A stretch of 64,000 bases of DNA, taken from Bradyrhizobium genosp. L (GTDB taxonomy: Bacteria > Pseudomonadota > Alphaproteobacteria > Rhizobiales > Xanthobacteraceae). The stretch covers positions 3,844,001-3,908,000 of the forward strand of contig NZ_CP061378.1 of the NCBI RefSeq assembly GCF_015624485.1, read 5' to 3'. A program made the position numbers and the translations under genes. Each line of letters starts with the position of its first letter. Within the stretch, counting starts at the first letter, position 1. Positions 48,431 through 57,275 of this stretch are shown one piece after another. The notes below the pieces were generated by a model, which had not been told where the DNA came from, ran no database searches, and was given only the letters and a program-made list of their open reading frames with translations.

Positions 48431-48754
48431 CCCCCGGAGCGGCAGGAACGGAGTGGCCCGGGTGTGCCTTCAAAGGGGGCGCCCGGCGGCAGCAGAAGGG
48501 CTGGGTACAACCGGGGATTTATCCACTTCGGTCGAGAATATTCGTCTCTTTCGGCGGCTTTTCTTAGAATTGCCACCGTGTTCCTACCGACTGGTACGCG
48601 AACTGGCTTGCCTTAAAACCGCGCGTAGCCTCTAATCCTTGCCGCAATGCCTGCCGGAGGGGGATCTCAGGGCAGGCAAAGCAGCCGGAGGAGGCTCCGT
48701 CAGAGAGCCGAGCCGGTTCAATAAAAAGAAGCACAAGCATGCGGGACAAAAACA
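48431..48754. other. Intergenic region ntrX / hfq
   Basis: This 324-bp gap has no protein gene. It contains the likely hfq promoter (next entry) and a short imperfect hairpin GCCTGCCGGAGGGGGATCTC...GGCAGGC near 48647-48677 in the presumed hfq leader. No known riboswitch was recognised. Confidence 0.4.
48608..48636 (+). promoter_or_regulatory. Candidate sigma-70 promoter for hfq
   Basis: TTGCCT (48608-48613) and TCTAAT (48631-48636) are separated by exactly 17 bases, near the alphaproteobacterial housekeeping pattern. Transcription would start near 48643, leaving a leader of about 110 bases before the hfq ATG at 48755. Confidence 0.4.
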
Positions 48755-49003
48755 ATGGCGGCAGACCGCGCACAAAATCTACAAGACACCTTCCTTAATC
48801 ACGTTCGTAAAACCAAAACACCTTTGACGATCTTCCTGGTCAACGGGGTAAAGCTGCAGGGCATTGTCACCTGGTTCGACAATTTCTGCCTGCTGCTGCG
48901 GCGCGACGGTCATTCGCAGCTGGTCTACAAGCACGCGATCTCGACCATCATGCCCGGCGCTCCGATCCAGCTGTTCGAGGGTGGCGAGGACGCACCGGCT
49001 TGA
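48755..49003 (+). CDS. hfq: RNA chaperone Hfq
   Basis: An 82-residue Sm-like protein. Sm1 is [20 protein letters not shown] with [10 protein letters not shown], and Sm2 is [10 protein letters not shown], all as in Hfq. Hexamers bind small RNAs and mRNA A-rich tails; in rhizobia Hfq (once NrfA) also affects nifA and nitrogen fixation. The short acidic C-terminus ([10 protein letters not shown]) is typical of alphaproteobacteria. The gene starts 325 bp after ntrX and is closely followed by hflX. Confidence 0.97.
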   Translation: MAADRAQNLQDTFLNHVRKTKTPLTIFLVNGVKLQGIVTWFDNFCLLLRRDGHSQLVYKHAISTIMPGAPIQLFEGGEDAPA

Positions 49004-49014
49004 GAGTGAACTGA

Positions 49015-50409
49015 TTGGAACCCTTCAACCGTGAAGGGGGCGCCGACCGGCCCAAATCTCGGCCGACGTCGGCGGGGGACAATAGCACCGGGCGGGTGAT
49101 CGTCATCGGCCCTTACCTGCGCACACGCCGTGGCGACGGCGATGCGCAAACGGATTCCTCTATCCGCGACTACGAAGCGCGGATCGAGGAAGCCGCCGGT
49201 CTCGCGCGCGCCATCGACCTCGACGTGGTCGAGAGCGTGGTCGCGCCGATCAGCCAGATCCGGCCCGCGACCTATCTCGGCAAGGGCAAGGTCGAGGAGA
49301 TCGGCGGGCTCGTCGCGGCTGACAAGGTCGAGCTCGTGGTGATGGATTGCGCGCTGTCGCCGATCCAGCAGCGCAACCTCGAGAAGGCCTGGAGCACCAA
49401 GGTGCTCGACCGCACCGGCTTGATCCTGGAAATCTTCGGCCGTCGCGCCAAGACCAAGGAGGGCGCGCTCCAGGTCGAGCTCGCCCATCTCAACTACCAG
49501 CGCAGCCGCCTGGTGCGGTCATGGACCCATCTCGAGCGCCAGCGCGGCGGTTTCGGCTTCATGGGCGGCCCCGGCGAAACCCAGATCGAGGCCGACCGCC
49601 GCCTGATCGGCGACCGCATCACGCGGCTCGAGAACGAGCTGAAGAAAGTGCAGGCGACGCGGCGGCTGCACCGCGCCGGCCGCCAGCGCGTGCCGTATCG
49701 CGTGGTGGCGCTGGTCGGCTACACCAATGCCGGCAAGTCGACGCTGTTCAACCGCCTGACCCGGGCCGATGTCCAGGCCGCCAACATGCTGTTTGCGACG
49801 CTGGACCCGACCTTGCGCGCGCTCAACCTGCCGCATGGCGGCAAGGCGATGCTCTCGGACACGGTCGGCTTCATCTCCAATCTGCCGACCCAACTCGTGG
49901 CTGCTTTCCGCGCCACGCTGGAGGAGGTGCTGGAGGCCGACATCATCCTGCATGTCCGCGACATCTCGCACGAAGACGCCGAGGCGCAGGAGCGTGACGT
50001 CGAGGCCGTGCTGCGCCAGCTCGGCATCGATCCGGATGCCGACGGCGGCCAGCGCATCATCGAGGTCTGGAACAAGATCGACCGCTTCGATCCGGAGGAG
50101 CGCGAGAACCTGCACAACATCGCCGCGCGCCGCCCGCCGGAGCGGCCGTGCTTCCTGGTCTCGGCTGTATCGGGCGAGGGGATCGATGCGCTGCTGTCGG
50201 CGATCGAGGACCGCCTCGCGGCCAAGCGCTTGACGCTCAATCTCTCGATCGACGCCTCCGACGGTGCCGGCATCAGCTGGCTGCATCGCAATGCCGAGGT
50301 GCTGAACAAGGAGCTGCATGGCGAGCGCTTCGACATGACCGTGCGGGTCGACGAGACCAAGCGCGACATCGTCATGAACCGGTTCGACGCGGTCCCCGGC
50401 AGCGCCTGA
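49015..50409 (+). CDS. hflX: GTPase HflX
   Basis: A 464-residue ribosome-associated GTPase. The N-terminal glycine-rich HflX domain ([39 protein letters not shown]) is followed by a coiled-coil hairpin and a G domain: G1 [10 protein letters not shown]3 DTVGFI, G4 NKID. HflX splits stalled or heat-damaged ribosomes. The likely start is TTG 49015, preceded by GAGAG, only 12 bp behind the hfq stop. The hfq-hflX pair is widely conserved, which supports the assignment. Confidence 0.95.
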   Translation: MEPFNREGGADRPKSRPTSAGDNSTGRVIVIGPYLRTRRGDGDAQTDSSIRDYEARIEEAAGLARAIDLDVVESVVAPISQIRPATYLGKGKVEEIGGLVAADKVELVVMDCALSPIQQRNLEKAWSTKVLDRTGLILEIFGRRAKTKEGALQVELAHLNYQRSRLVRSWTHLERQRGGFGFMGGPGETQIEADRRLIGDRITRLENELKKVQATRRLHRAGRQRVPYRVVALVGYTNAGKSTLFNRLTRADVQAANMLFATLDPTLRALNLPHGGKAMLSDTVGFISNLPTQLVAAFRATLEEVLEADIILHVRDISHEDAEAQERDVEAVLRQLGIDPDADGGQRIIEVWNKIDRFDPEERENLHNIAARRPPERPCFLVSAVSGEGIDALLSAIEDRLAAKRLTLNLSIDASDGAGISWLHRNAEVLNKELHGERFDMTVRVDETKRDIVMNRFDAVPGSA

Positions 50410-50532
50410 GGCAGGCAAAATACGACATTGTCGTGACATCGGCGGATTGCGACCAACGGCCGCACTTTCCGTTTGAAATTCCCGCCGCCTTGGTTCATTG
50501 CGCTGCAGAACGCGCAACGGCGAGGGCAATCG

Positions 50533-51903
50533 ATGCAAAACCCCGGCGACACCATGACGAGCGAGCCGCTCGCGGCCCAGAATGGCGACCTCGCCCACGA
50601 ACGGGCGCCTGACATCGTCGAGGCACTCAACGCACACGAGCCCGAGGAGGCGGCCAGGCTGCTGCGATCGCTGCCGCCCGAGCGCGCCATCGAGGTCCTC
50701 GATCTTCCCGGGCTCGAAAACACCTGCGAGATCCTGGCCGAACTGCCGACCGACGCCGCGGTGGCGCTGCTATCGGGCGTCTCGGACGACCGCGCCGCCG
50801 ACATCTTCAAGGAGCTGGTCGAGCCGCTGCGCAGCACGCTGCTGAACGGGCTCCATCCGGAGACCCGCAACGTCATTTCGGGCCTCTTGGCCTATCCCGA
50901 GCGCAGCGCCGGCTCGATCATGACGACTGAGTTCGTCAGCGTGCCCTCGACCTGGACCATCGCCGAGGTGCTGCACCACATCCGCATGGTCGAGCGCACG
51001 CGGGAGACCGTCTACTCGATCTTCGTGATCGATCCGGTCAAGAAAACCCTGATCCAGGCGGTGCCGCTGCGCCGGCTGATTTCCGCCGACCCACACGCCA
51101 ACGTGTTGACCGCGGCGCCTGCGCGCAAGCCGCTGATGATCGCGCCGGAAGCCGACCGCATGGAGGCGGCACGGCTGATCTCGCGCTACGACCTGCTCGC
51201 GGTCGCGGTGGTCGACGGTCCCGGCCATATCCTCGGCATCGTCACGGTCGACGACGTCATCGACGCCATCGTCGAGGAATCCACCGAGGACGCCCAGAAG
51301 TTCGGCGGCATGGAAGCGATCGACGAGCCATATCTGCGGATCGGTTTCGGCGAGATGATCAAGAAGCGCGCCGGCTGGCTGTGCGCGCTGTTTCTCTCGG
51401 AGATGCTGACCGCGACCGCGATGCAGTCGTACCAGAGCGAGCTCGAGAAGGCGATCGTGCTGACGCTGTTCATCCCGCTGATCATGAGCTCCGGCGGCAA
51501 TTCCGGTTCGCAGGCAACCTCGCTCCTGATCCGCTCGCTGGCGCTGCACGAGGTGCGGCTCGGCGACTGGTGGCGCGTCGCGGTGCGCGAATTGCCGACC
51601 GGTATCGTGCTCGGTGCCATCCTGGGCGTGATCGGCATCGTCAGGATCACGCTGTGGCAGACGCTCGGCCTGTTCGATTACGGCCCGCATTGGGTGCTGG
51701 TGGCTGCGACCGTCGGCGCCGCGCTGGTCGGCATCGTCACCTTCGGCTCACTGTGCGGATCGATGCTGCCCTTCATCCTGAAGCGCATCGGCTTCGACCC
51801 CGCCAGCGCCTCGGCGCCGTTCGTCGCAACGCTCGTCGACGTCACCGGCCTGGTGATCTATTTCGGCGTCGCCGCGGTGATCCTGCACGGGACGCTGTTG
51901 TAG
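50533..51903 (+). CDS. mgtE: Magnesium transporter MgtE
   Basis: A 456-residue MgtE-family channel. The cytosolic N domain (about residues 20-130, ALNAHEPEEAARLLRSLPPE) is followed by two CBS repeats (about 140-265, SAGSIMTTEFVSVPSTWTI and GIVTVDDVIDAIVEE) and five C-terminal membrane helices. The pore signature region is IMSSGGNSGSQATSLLIR, and the last helices end GVAAVILHGTLL. MgtE imports Mg2+ and closes when cytosolic Mg2+ fills the N/CBS domains. ATG 50533 has GAGGG 6 bases upstream; an in-frame TTG at 50473 is less likely. Confidence 0.94.
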   Translation: MQNPGDTMTSEPLAAQNGDLAHERAPDIVEALNAHEPEEAARLLRSLPPERAIEVLDLPGLENTCEILAELPTDAAVALLSGVSDDRAADIFKELVEPLRSTLLNGLHPETRNVISGLLAYPERSAGSIMTTEFVSVPSTWTIAEVLHHIRMVERTRETVYSIFVIDPVKKTLIQAVPLRRLISADPHANVLTAAPARKPLMIAPEADRMEAARLISRYDLLAVAVVDGPGHILGIVTVDDVIDAIVEESTEDAQKFGGMEAIDEPYLRIGFGEMIKKRAGWLCALFLSEMLTATAMQSYQSELEKAIVLTLFIPLIMSSGGNSGSQATSLLIRSLALHEVRLGDWWRVAVRELPTGIVLGAILGVIGIVRITLWQTLGLFDYGPHWVLVAATVGAALVGIVTFGSLCGSMLPFILKRIGFDPASASAPFVATLVDVTGLVIYFGVAAVILHGTLL

Positions 51904-51927
51904 GCACGCAGCAACCCCAAATTCGAT

Positions 51928-52055
51928 GTCGTCCCGGCGGAGGCCGGGACCCATAACCGCAGGCCTCCATAGAGGCCGCGCTAGCCGTTCCGCATGCGCG
52001 CGCGACTGGCACCGTCAGATCACGCGGTATGGGTCCCGGCCTTCGCCGGGACGAC
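51928..52055. repeat. Dispersed palindromic repeat, GTCGTCCCGGCG type (copy 1)
   Basis: Left arm GTCGTCCCGGCGGAGGCCGG (51928 on, to 51955) and right arm ending CCGGCCTTCGCCGGGACGAC (52055) are near-perfect reverse complements over 28 bases, enclosing about 72 bp. The right arm overlaps the 3' end of mazG. It is the same element as the copy at 53832-53947. Confidence 0.85.
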
Positions 52056-52874
52056 GGTGGTGGTTTCGGTTTTTGCCTCATTCCACAGCGCGTCCATCTC
52101 CGCCAGCGACGCGTGATCCAGCGAACGTCCCTGCGCCGCCAGCGCCCGCTCGATATAGGCGAACCGGCGCTCGAACTTCGCATTGGTCCCGCGCAGCGCG
52201 GTCTCCGGATCGGCGCCGGCATGGCGCGCGAGATTGACGACGGCGAACATCAGGTCGCCGGTCTCGTCGGCGATCTCGTCCTTGTCGTTGCGATCGAGCG
52301 CAGCCTCGATCTCGTCGGCTTCCTCGCGAATCTTGGCGAGCACGGCGCGCGGATCGTTCCAGTCGAAGCCGACCGTGGAGGCCTTGCGCTGCAACTCCAG
52401 CGCCCGCGTCAGGGCAGGGAGGCCGGCCTTCACGCTCGCGAGCAGCGATTTGCGCGCGGTCTCTTCCGGCGGCCGCCGCGCGGCGCGCTCGGCCTTCTCC
52501 TCGGCCTTGATCCGCTCCCAGGCGCTCTTGACGCCGGCGGGCTGGATGTTGCCGTCTCTGTCGGCAAACACATGCGGGTGACGACGGATCATCTTCCGCG
52601 TGATCGCCTCGACCACGTCGCCGAACGCGAAGGCGTTCTGCTCTTCGGCAAGCCGCGCGTGGTAGACCACCTGCAGCAGGAGGTCGCCGAGCTCCTCGCG
52701 CAAATCGTCGAGATCGCCGCGGGTGATCGCGTCGGCCACCTCATAGGCCTCTTCGATCGTGTACGGCGCGATCGTCGCAAAATCCTGCTCGAGGTCCCAC
52801 GGGCAGCCGGTCACTGGCGTGCGCAGCGCGGCCATGATCTCGATCAGGCGGGAAATATCGCGGGAAGGGGTCAT
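52020..52874 (-). CDS. mazG: Nucleoside triphosphate pyrophosphohydrolase MazG
   Basis: A 284-residue protein with two MazG helical domains. The first carries CPWDLEQDFATIAPYTIEEA and DLDDLREELGDLLLQVVYHA; the second has REEADEIEAALDRNDKDEIA and DETGDLMFAVVNLARH. Glu/Asp clusters in each would bind magnesium. MazG hydrolyses non-canonical or signalling NTPs to NMP and pyrophosphate. The last dozen residues (VVPAKAGTHTA) are encoded by the dispersed repeat that runs into the gene, which also supplies the stop codon. ATG at 52872-52874 matches the family start. Confidence 0.93.
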   Translation of the reverse strand: MTPSRDISRLIEIMAALRTPVTGCPWDLEQDFATIAPYTIEEAYEVADAITRGDLDDLREELGDLLLQVVYHARLAEEQNAFAFGDVVEAITRKMIRRHPHVFADRDGNIQPAGVKSAWERIKAEEKAERAARRPPEETARKSLLASVKAGLPALTRALELQRKASTVGFDWNDPRAVLAKIREEADEIEAALDRNDKDEIADETGDLMFAVVNLARHAGADPETALRGTNAKFERRFAYIERALAAQGRSLDHASLAEMDALWNEAKTETTTVVPAKAGTHTA

Positions 52875-53001
52875 CGAGCACCGGACTGTGAGAGCTGCCG
52901 CCGTTATGCCAAATCGCACCGGATGATCCCAGCCGGACGTGCCCAAATCGCCGTGATGTCCACCGATTGGCCGGCGCCCGCGGGAGTGCTAAGTCCGTTC
53001 C

Positions 53002-53715
53002 ATGCAAACCACCTCCGATACCGCCCTGGTGCTGTTTTCCGGCGGCCAGGACTCGACCACCTGCCTGGCCTGGGCGCTGCAGCGCTTCGCCTGCGTCGAA
53101 ACGCTCGGCTTCGCCTACGGTCAGCGCCATGCGATCGAGCTCGATTGCCGCGACCGTCTCGTCGCCGGCATCAAGGAGATGCGGCCGGACTGGGCGGCCA
53201 AGCTCGGCGACAGCCATACGCTCGCGATCCCGACACTGGCGGAGATCTCGGACACCGCGCTGACCCGTGACGTCGCGATCGAAATGGGCGCCGACGGACT
53301 GCCGAACACCTTCGTGCCCGGCCGCAACCTGGTGTTCCTCACCTTCGCGGCGGCGCTGGCCTATCGGCGCGGCATCCACCACATCATCGGCGGCATGTGC
53401 GAGACGGATTATTCCGGCTATCCGGATTGTCGTGACGAGACCATCAAGGCGCTGCAACAGGCGCTCAACCTCGGCATGGCGAAAAACTTCGAGCTGCACA
53501 CTCCGCTGATGTGGCTCGACAAGGCCGCAACCTGGCGGCTCGCGCATCAACTCGGCGGGGCAGGGCTGGTCGACCTGATCCGCGAGCACTCCCACACCTG
53601 CTATCTCGGCGAACGCGGCGCCCAGCACGACTGGGGCTATGGCTGCGGCGAATGCCCGGCGTGTGCGCTGCGGGCCAAGGGCTGGCGGGAATATGTCGCG
53701 CAGGGCGTGGGTTGA
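53002..53715 (+). CDS. queC: 7-cyano-7-deazaguanine synthase
   Basis: A 237-residue preQ0 synthase in the queuosine pathway; it converts 7-carboxy-7-deazaguanine to preQ0 with ATP and ammonia. The PP-loop ATP motif is [16 protein letters not shown] (near residue 12), [16 protein letters not shown] and [14 protein letters not shown] follow, and the zinc site uses HTCYLGERG with [16 protein letters not shown] 53002 is 127 bp from the divergent mazG start. No queD/queE neighbour is visible, and no preQ1 riboswitch was recognised upstream. Confidence 0.96.
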   Translation: MQTTSDTALVLFSGGQDSTTCLAWALQRFACVETLGFAYGQRHAIELDCRDRLVAGIKEMRPDWAAKLGDSHTLAIPTLAEISDTALTRDVAIEMGADGLPNTFVPGRNLVFLTFAAALAYRRGIHHIIGGMCETDYSGYPDCRDETIKALQQALNLGMAKNFELHTPLMWLDKAATWRLAHQLGGAGLVDLIREHSHTCYLGERGAQHDWGYGCGECPACALRAKGWREYVAQGVG

Positions 53716-53831
53716 TAGTCCTCGGCAGGGGCACACTGCCAAATATTGAAAAACAACCCCATGCAAAGGAGCCGGCCGGCTATCGCGTCGTCGTCTCGCG
53801 GGGTGTCGTAGGGCTCGGCTCGCTCCAAGGT

Positions 53832-53947
53832 GTCGTCCCGGCGAAGGCCCATAACCTCCGTAGTTCATTGCTGCGCAACGCTGGGGCCACAGCCTATTCT
53901 AACAACCCAACCCTGTGGTTATGGGTCCCGGCCTTCGCCGGGACGAC
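53832..53947. repeat. Dispersed palindromic repeat, GTCGTCCCGGCG type (copy 2)
   Basis: GTCGTCCCGGCGAAGGCCCA on the left and GGTTATGGGTCCCGGCCTTC...GGGACGAC on the right form the same element as at 51928-52055. The left arm lacks about five bases (CGGGA) seen in copy 1. It lies in the convergent gap between queC and the nitrile hydratase activator gene. Confidence 0.85.
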
Positions 53948-53989
53948 ACTGAGTTTGGTTTCCCATCAGTTTGTCCAACAAGTGAAACG

Positions 53990-54367
53990 CTACTCGAAAT
54001 CTCTCGGCATCAGCTCGATCGGCTTGCCGTGCGGCGTGCGGTCGGCGGCGTGGTCCCAGGCGTTGCGGTAACGGCGCAGATTATCTGCGGTGGTCACACC
54101 TTTGGCGGCGACGAGGTGCTCGAGCGTGGCCAGCCAGTGCAGATAATAGGTCTCGCCCGTATCGGGATCGCCATCCGCCTGCGCGCGCTTGATCTGGTCG
54201 GCAAGCGCAGCGGCCCATTCGGTCCAGGTGAACACGCCGCGGTCATACAAAGACAGCGCCATGGCGAAGGCCTGTGCCTCCCAGGGCGCGCGAAACACCG
54301 GGCCGTCTTCGTCGCGGGGGACGCTCGGAACGGCGCTGGTGGCGCGCGCGGCCGCGGCACCGTCCAT
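53990..54367 (-). CDS. Nitrile hydratase accessory/activator protein
   Basis: A 125-residue protein of the nitrile-hydratase activator family (P14K-like, related in fold to the beta-subunit N-terminal part). FRAPWEAQAFAMALSLYDRG, FTWTEWAAALADQIK and GETYYLHWLATLEHLVAAKG are its family blocks. Such proteins help load cobalt into the alpha subunit, sometimes by subunit swapping. The ATG at 54365-54367 overlaps the beta-subunit stop by one base (TGATG), placing it last in a three-gene operon. The C-terminus IELMPRDFE is followed by a TAG stop. Confidence 0.9.
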   Translation of the reverse strand: MDGAAAARATSAVPSVPRDEDGPVFRAPWEAQAFAMALSLYDRGVFTWTEWAAALADQIKRAQADGDPDTGETYYLHWLATLEHLVAAKGVTTADNLRRYRNAWDHAADRTPHGKPIELMPRDFE

Positions 54368-55026
54368 CAGACAGTCTCCAGATATGGCTCGAACGCGTCG
54401 ACCGACACCTTGATGGTCGGGTCGGAGTCCGGTCCCCACAGCTCGCGCCCCTCGAACACGACGGTGTACAGCCATTGCGGCTGCTCGCCGGCATCGTTCG
54501 CGGCGGTGTCGGGAAACACGTGGCAGCCGTGATCGCGCTCGACGATCCCGACATGGCCGCGCACATAGCGTGGCAGCCTGGTGTGCGTGACGGGGTGGAT
54601 GTTCTTGGCCCGCACGCGATCGCCGGCCTTGAATTTTGCCGGCGCCGGCGCCGTGCGGCCGAACTTGCCGCGCACCATGATGCGCTCGACGTCTGCGGCG
54701 GAGAACTTGCCGTGCTTGAGCGATTTCGCCGGCACGACGGAATGGCCGGCGGCGACATCCTCCTGCGCGACAAAACCTTTGTCGAGCAGCAGGGCCTCCA
54801 GACCGAGCAGCCATTTCTTGTAGTAGGAGCTCGTCATATAAACGTGCGGCGGCAGCGCCTCGCGATAGAACCGCGACGCATCGATGTTGAAGGCGCCGGC
54901 TGCGCCCATCGCGCGCACCATCGCCAGCACGCGCGATTCCCATTCCTCGTGAAACATCGGCTCGTTCGGCTCGGGCTCGACCTTGCCGAAGCCGTCCATG
55001 CCGCCCATGTCGTGGACGCCGTTCAT
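54367..55026 (-). CDS. nthB: Nitrile hydratase subunit beta
   Basis: A 219-residue beta subunit. It begins [20 protein letters not shown], the usual opening, then has [37 protein letters not shown] and the C-terminal barrel with [20 protein letters not shown] and [15 protein letters not shown]. It pairs with the alpha subunit to hydrate nitriles to amides, and two beta arginines (near RLPRYVRG in other enzymes) contact the cysteine sulfinate/sulfenate. The gene start overlaps the alpha-subunit stop by 4 bases, so expression is coupled. Confidence 0.94.
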   Translation of the reverse strand: MNGVHDMGGMDGFGKVEPEPNEPMFHEEWESRVLAMVRAMGAAGAFNIDASRFYREALPPHVYMTSSYYKKWLLGLEALLLDKGFVAQEDVAAGHSVVPAKSLKHGKFSAADVERIMVRGKFGRTAPAPAKFKAGDRVRAKNIHPVTHTRLPRYVRGHVGIVERDHGCHVFPDTAANDAGEQPQWLYTVVFEGRELWGPDSDPTIKVSVDAFEPYLETV

Positions 55027-55658
55027 GACGGCGCTCCCGGGGTCTTCGGGAAGCCGGTGCCGATCATGGAATCGCGCGTCACGAGTTCGGCGAGCTGGGC
55101 TTCGCTCCAGCCCTCGGTGCCCGCGGGGCGCATCGGCAGCACCAGGAAGCGCGTTTCGGCCGTCGAGTCCCAGACCCGGATCTCGGTCTCGTTCGGCAGG
55201 CTGACGCCGAAATCGGCGAGCACGCCGCGCGGATCCTTCACCGCGCGCGAGCGATACGGCGAGGCCTTGTACCAGACCGGCGGCAGCCCCAGCATTTCCC
55301 AAGGGTAGCAGGAGCACAGCGTGCAGACGACCATGTTGTGGCGGGAGGGCGTGTTCTCGACGGCGACCAGATGATCGCCGACGCGGCTGACATGACCGAG
55401 CGTGCCGACCGCCTTGGTGGCATCCTCGAGCAGCGCCTGCCTGAAGGCGGGATCGCTCCAGGCCTTGGCGACGACCTGGGCGCCGTTGTGCGGGCCGATC
55501 TTGGTCTCGTAGGCCTGCACGATGGCGTCGAGCGCGGCCGGATCGAGATAGCCTTTCTCGCTCAGGATCGATTCCAGCGCGCGGACGCGCAGCTCCATCT
55601 CCGACAGCTCGGAGTGGTCGTGATCGTGGTGATGATGGTCGTGGTCATGGTCGCTCAT
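55023..55658 (-). CDS. nthA: Nitrile hydratase subunit alpha, cobalt-type motif
   Basis: A 211-residue catalytic subunit. The metal claw is [10 protein letters not shown] with C112, C115 and C117; threonine at the second position (CTLCSC) is the cobalt-type signature, whereas iron-type enzymes have CSLCSC. Conserved [19 protein letters not shown] and [20 protein letters not shown] are present. Unusually, the first 16 residues are [16 protein letters not shown], a run of alternating His/Asp that could bind divalent metal. Order alpha, beta, activator. It converts nitriles to amides in the cytoplasm. Divergent from the enoyl-CoA hydratase gene. Confidence 0.95.
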   Translation of the reverse strand: MSDHDHDHHHHDHDHSELSEMELRVRALESILSEKGYLDPAALDAIVQAYETKIGPHNGAQVVAKAWSDPAFRQALLEDATKAVGTLGHVSRVGDHLVAVENTPSRHNMVVCTLCSCYPWEMLGLPPVWYKASPYRSRAVKDPRGVLADFGVSLPNETEIRVWDSTAETRFLVLPMRPAGTEGWSEAQLAELVTRDSMIGTGFPKTPGAPS

Positions 55659-55732
55659 GAGCGCAGGATAGGCGAAGAGGCCGTGCTATGTCGAGGCAGG
55701 CGGGACACGACAAAGCGAGCAGGGAGGTATGC

Positions 55733-56539
55733 GTGGTTGACGATGTGACGATTGAAAAAGGCCTCGGGCCCGAGGGCCGCATCGCGGTGGTGCGCTTCGA
55801 CCGCGGGGACGGCATCAACGCGCTGTCGCCGGAGGCGATGCGGCAGCTCACCGACGCCGCGCGCAGCTTCGAGGATGACGGCGGAACTTCTGTCGTCGTG
55901 CTGACCGGCGGCGCCAACGCTTTCAGCGCCGGTTTTGACCTCAAGGACGTCGAGGGGCGCTCGCGCCAAACCATGGACATGGGCGCGCTGCGCCGGCATC
56001 TGAAACTCGGGCCGCGGCTGACGCGGGCCTGGCAGGAGATGGAGCAGGTCACGATCGGCGCGATCGAAGGTTTCTGCATCGGCGGCGGTGTCGCACTCGC
56101 CGTCGCGCTGGATTTCCGCGTGATCGCGCGCGACGCGCACATGCGCGTGCCCGAGATCGCGCTCGGCATGAACATGAGCTGGCAGAGCGTGCCGCGCATG
56201 CTGCATCTGATGGGGCCGGCGCGCACCAAGCAGGCGGTCATCCTGGCCGACGACAGGATCTCGGCCGCCGAGGCCTATGAATGGGGGCTCGTGGAGCAGG
56301 TGAGCGAGCCCGGACAATCCTACGAGGCCGCCATGGTGCTGGCGACCAAGGTCGCGGCGCAGCCGCCGATCTCGGTGGCGATGACGAAACTGACGGTCAA
56401 TCGACTGGCGCATGCGCTGGACGATCTCGCCGGCCATATGGACCTCGATCAGTTCGCGCTGGCGAGCCTGACCGAAGACCACAAGGAAGGCGTCGCCGCC
56501 TTCCTTGTGCGTCGGAAACCGCGGTTCAGGGGGCGCTGA
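55733..56539 (+). CDS. Enoyl-CoA hydratase/isomerase family protein
   Basis: A 268-residue crotonase-fold protein. The oxyanion-hole segments are GANAFSAGFDLKDVEG and GFCIGGGVALAVALDFRV; RVPEIALGMNMSWQSVPRM includes the glutamate region, and SVAMTKLTVNRLAHAL is in the C-terminal helices. Substrate cannot be told apart (hydratase, isomerase or other crotonase reaction). GTG 55733 with GGAGG 6 bases upstream is preferred; an ATG at 55688 would add 15 residues. It could serve with the acyl-CoA dehydrogenase and ligase further along, but the genes are not contiguous. Confidence 0.87.
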   Translation: MVDDVTIEKGLGPEGRIAVVRFDRGDGINALSPEAMRQLTDAARSFEDDGGTSVVVLTGGANAFSAGFDLKDVEGRSRQTMDMGALRRHLKLGPRLTRAWQEMEQVTIGAIEGFCIGGGVALAVALDFRVIARDAHMRVPEIALGMNMSWQSVPRMLHLMGPARTKQAVILADDRISAAEAYEWGLVEQVSEPGQSYEAAMVLATKVAAQPPISVAMTKLTVNRLAHALDDLAGHMDLDQFALASLTEDHKEGVAAFLVRRKPRFRGR

Positions 56540-56620
56540 TGCGACGTGCCGATCGGATCGATCCTCAGCCGCGGCTAGGGGTGCAGGACGCGCCTAAGCC
56601 TCGGGCAATTTGCAGAGGCA

Positions 56621-57118
56621 ATGTCGGATGCCGATAAGCGCGTTCGTCGTTCCGACGAGACGGGCATAAGGATCATCGACGTGAACGTGCAGACGCAAAT
56701 CGACCGATATATCGACGCTCAAGACCCGCCAAAGCGAGACGATATCGAAGCCATACAACGGCTCATCCTCGCCGCGTCGCCGAACTGCAAGCTGTGGTTC
56801 CTGGATGGCAGGGACAGCGACAACAAAATCGTCACCAACGAGAACATCGGATATGGGACGCAAACGCTGAAATACGCGAGCGGCAAAACCCGGGAGTTCT
56901 ACCGGATCGGCCTAAGCTCAAACGCAACCGGAATTTCCCTCTACCTCATGGGGCTCGAGGACAGGAGATACCTGCCCGAAACCTATGGCGGGAAAATCGG
57001 CAAGGCGAAGGTCACCGGCTATTGCGTCAGGTTCAGGCGCCTCAAGGACTTAAACCTCGACATATTGGAAGAGATGATCGCGACCCACATGACCCAGGGC
57101 GCGGCCGGCGGCGCCTAG
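56621..57118 (+). CDS. DUF1801 domain protein
   Basis: A 165-residue protein of the DUF1801/YdhG type. RYIDAQDPPKRDDIEAIQRL opens the domain, YGTQTLKYASGKTREFYRIG follows, and VRFRRLKDLNLDILEEMIAT closes it, a pattern shared by small proteins of unknown function in soil bacteria. Base composition is a little lower in GC than the neighbours, and an AT-rich stretch follows, hinting at acquisition. ATG 56621 is the chosen start. No catalytic role is known to me. Confidence 0.75.
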   Translation: MSDADKRVRRSDETGIRIIDVNVQTQIDRYIDAQDPPKRDDIEAIQRLILAASPNCKLWFLDGRDSDNKIVTNENIGYGTQTLKYASGKTREFYRIGLSSNATGISLYLMGLEDRRYLPETYGGKIGKAKVTGYCVRFRRLKDLNLDILEEMIATHMTQGAAGGA

Positions 57119-57275
57119 CCGGCCTTCGCGTCACGGCTCAGCGGCCCGTGATCGACCGGGGCCCCAAGGCGCTCGGCGATCTTAGGGACGGAGACCTGGC
57201 TTCGCGGATATCCCACCCACCCATATCCGTAATTCGCATAATGTATATTATGGAATATTTATATCTACAATTAGA

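Noticed and set aside
48640..48754. Structured hfq leader as a riboswitch
   Set aside because: Only a short GGCAGGC/GCCTGCC hairpin is visible; nothing matches a known riboswitch class.
52875..53001. PreQ1 riboswitch upstream of queC
   Set aside because: The 127-bp gap shows neither the short C-rich loop nor the A-rich tail expected of preQ1-I.
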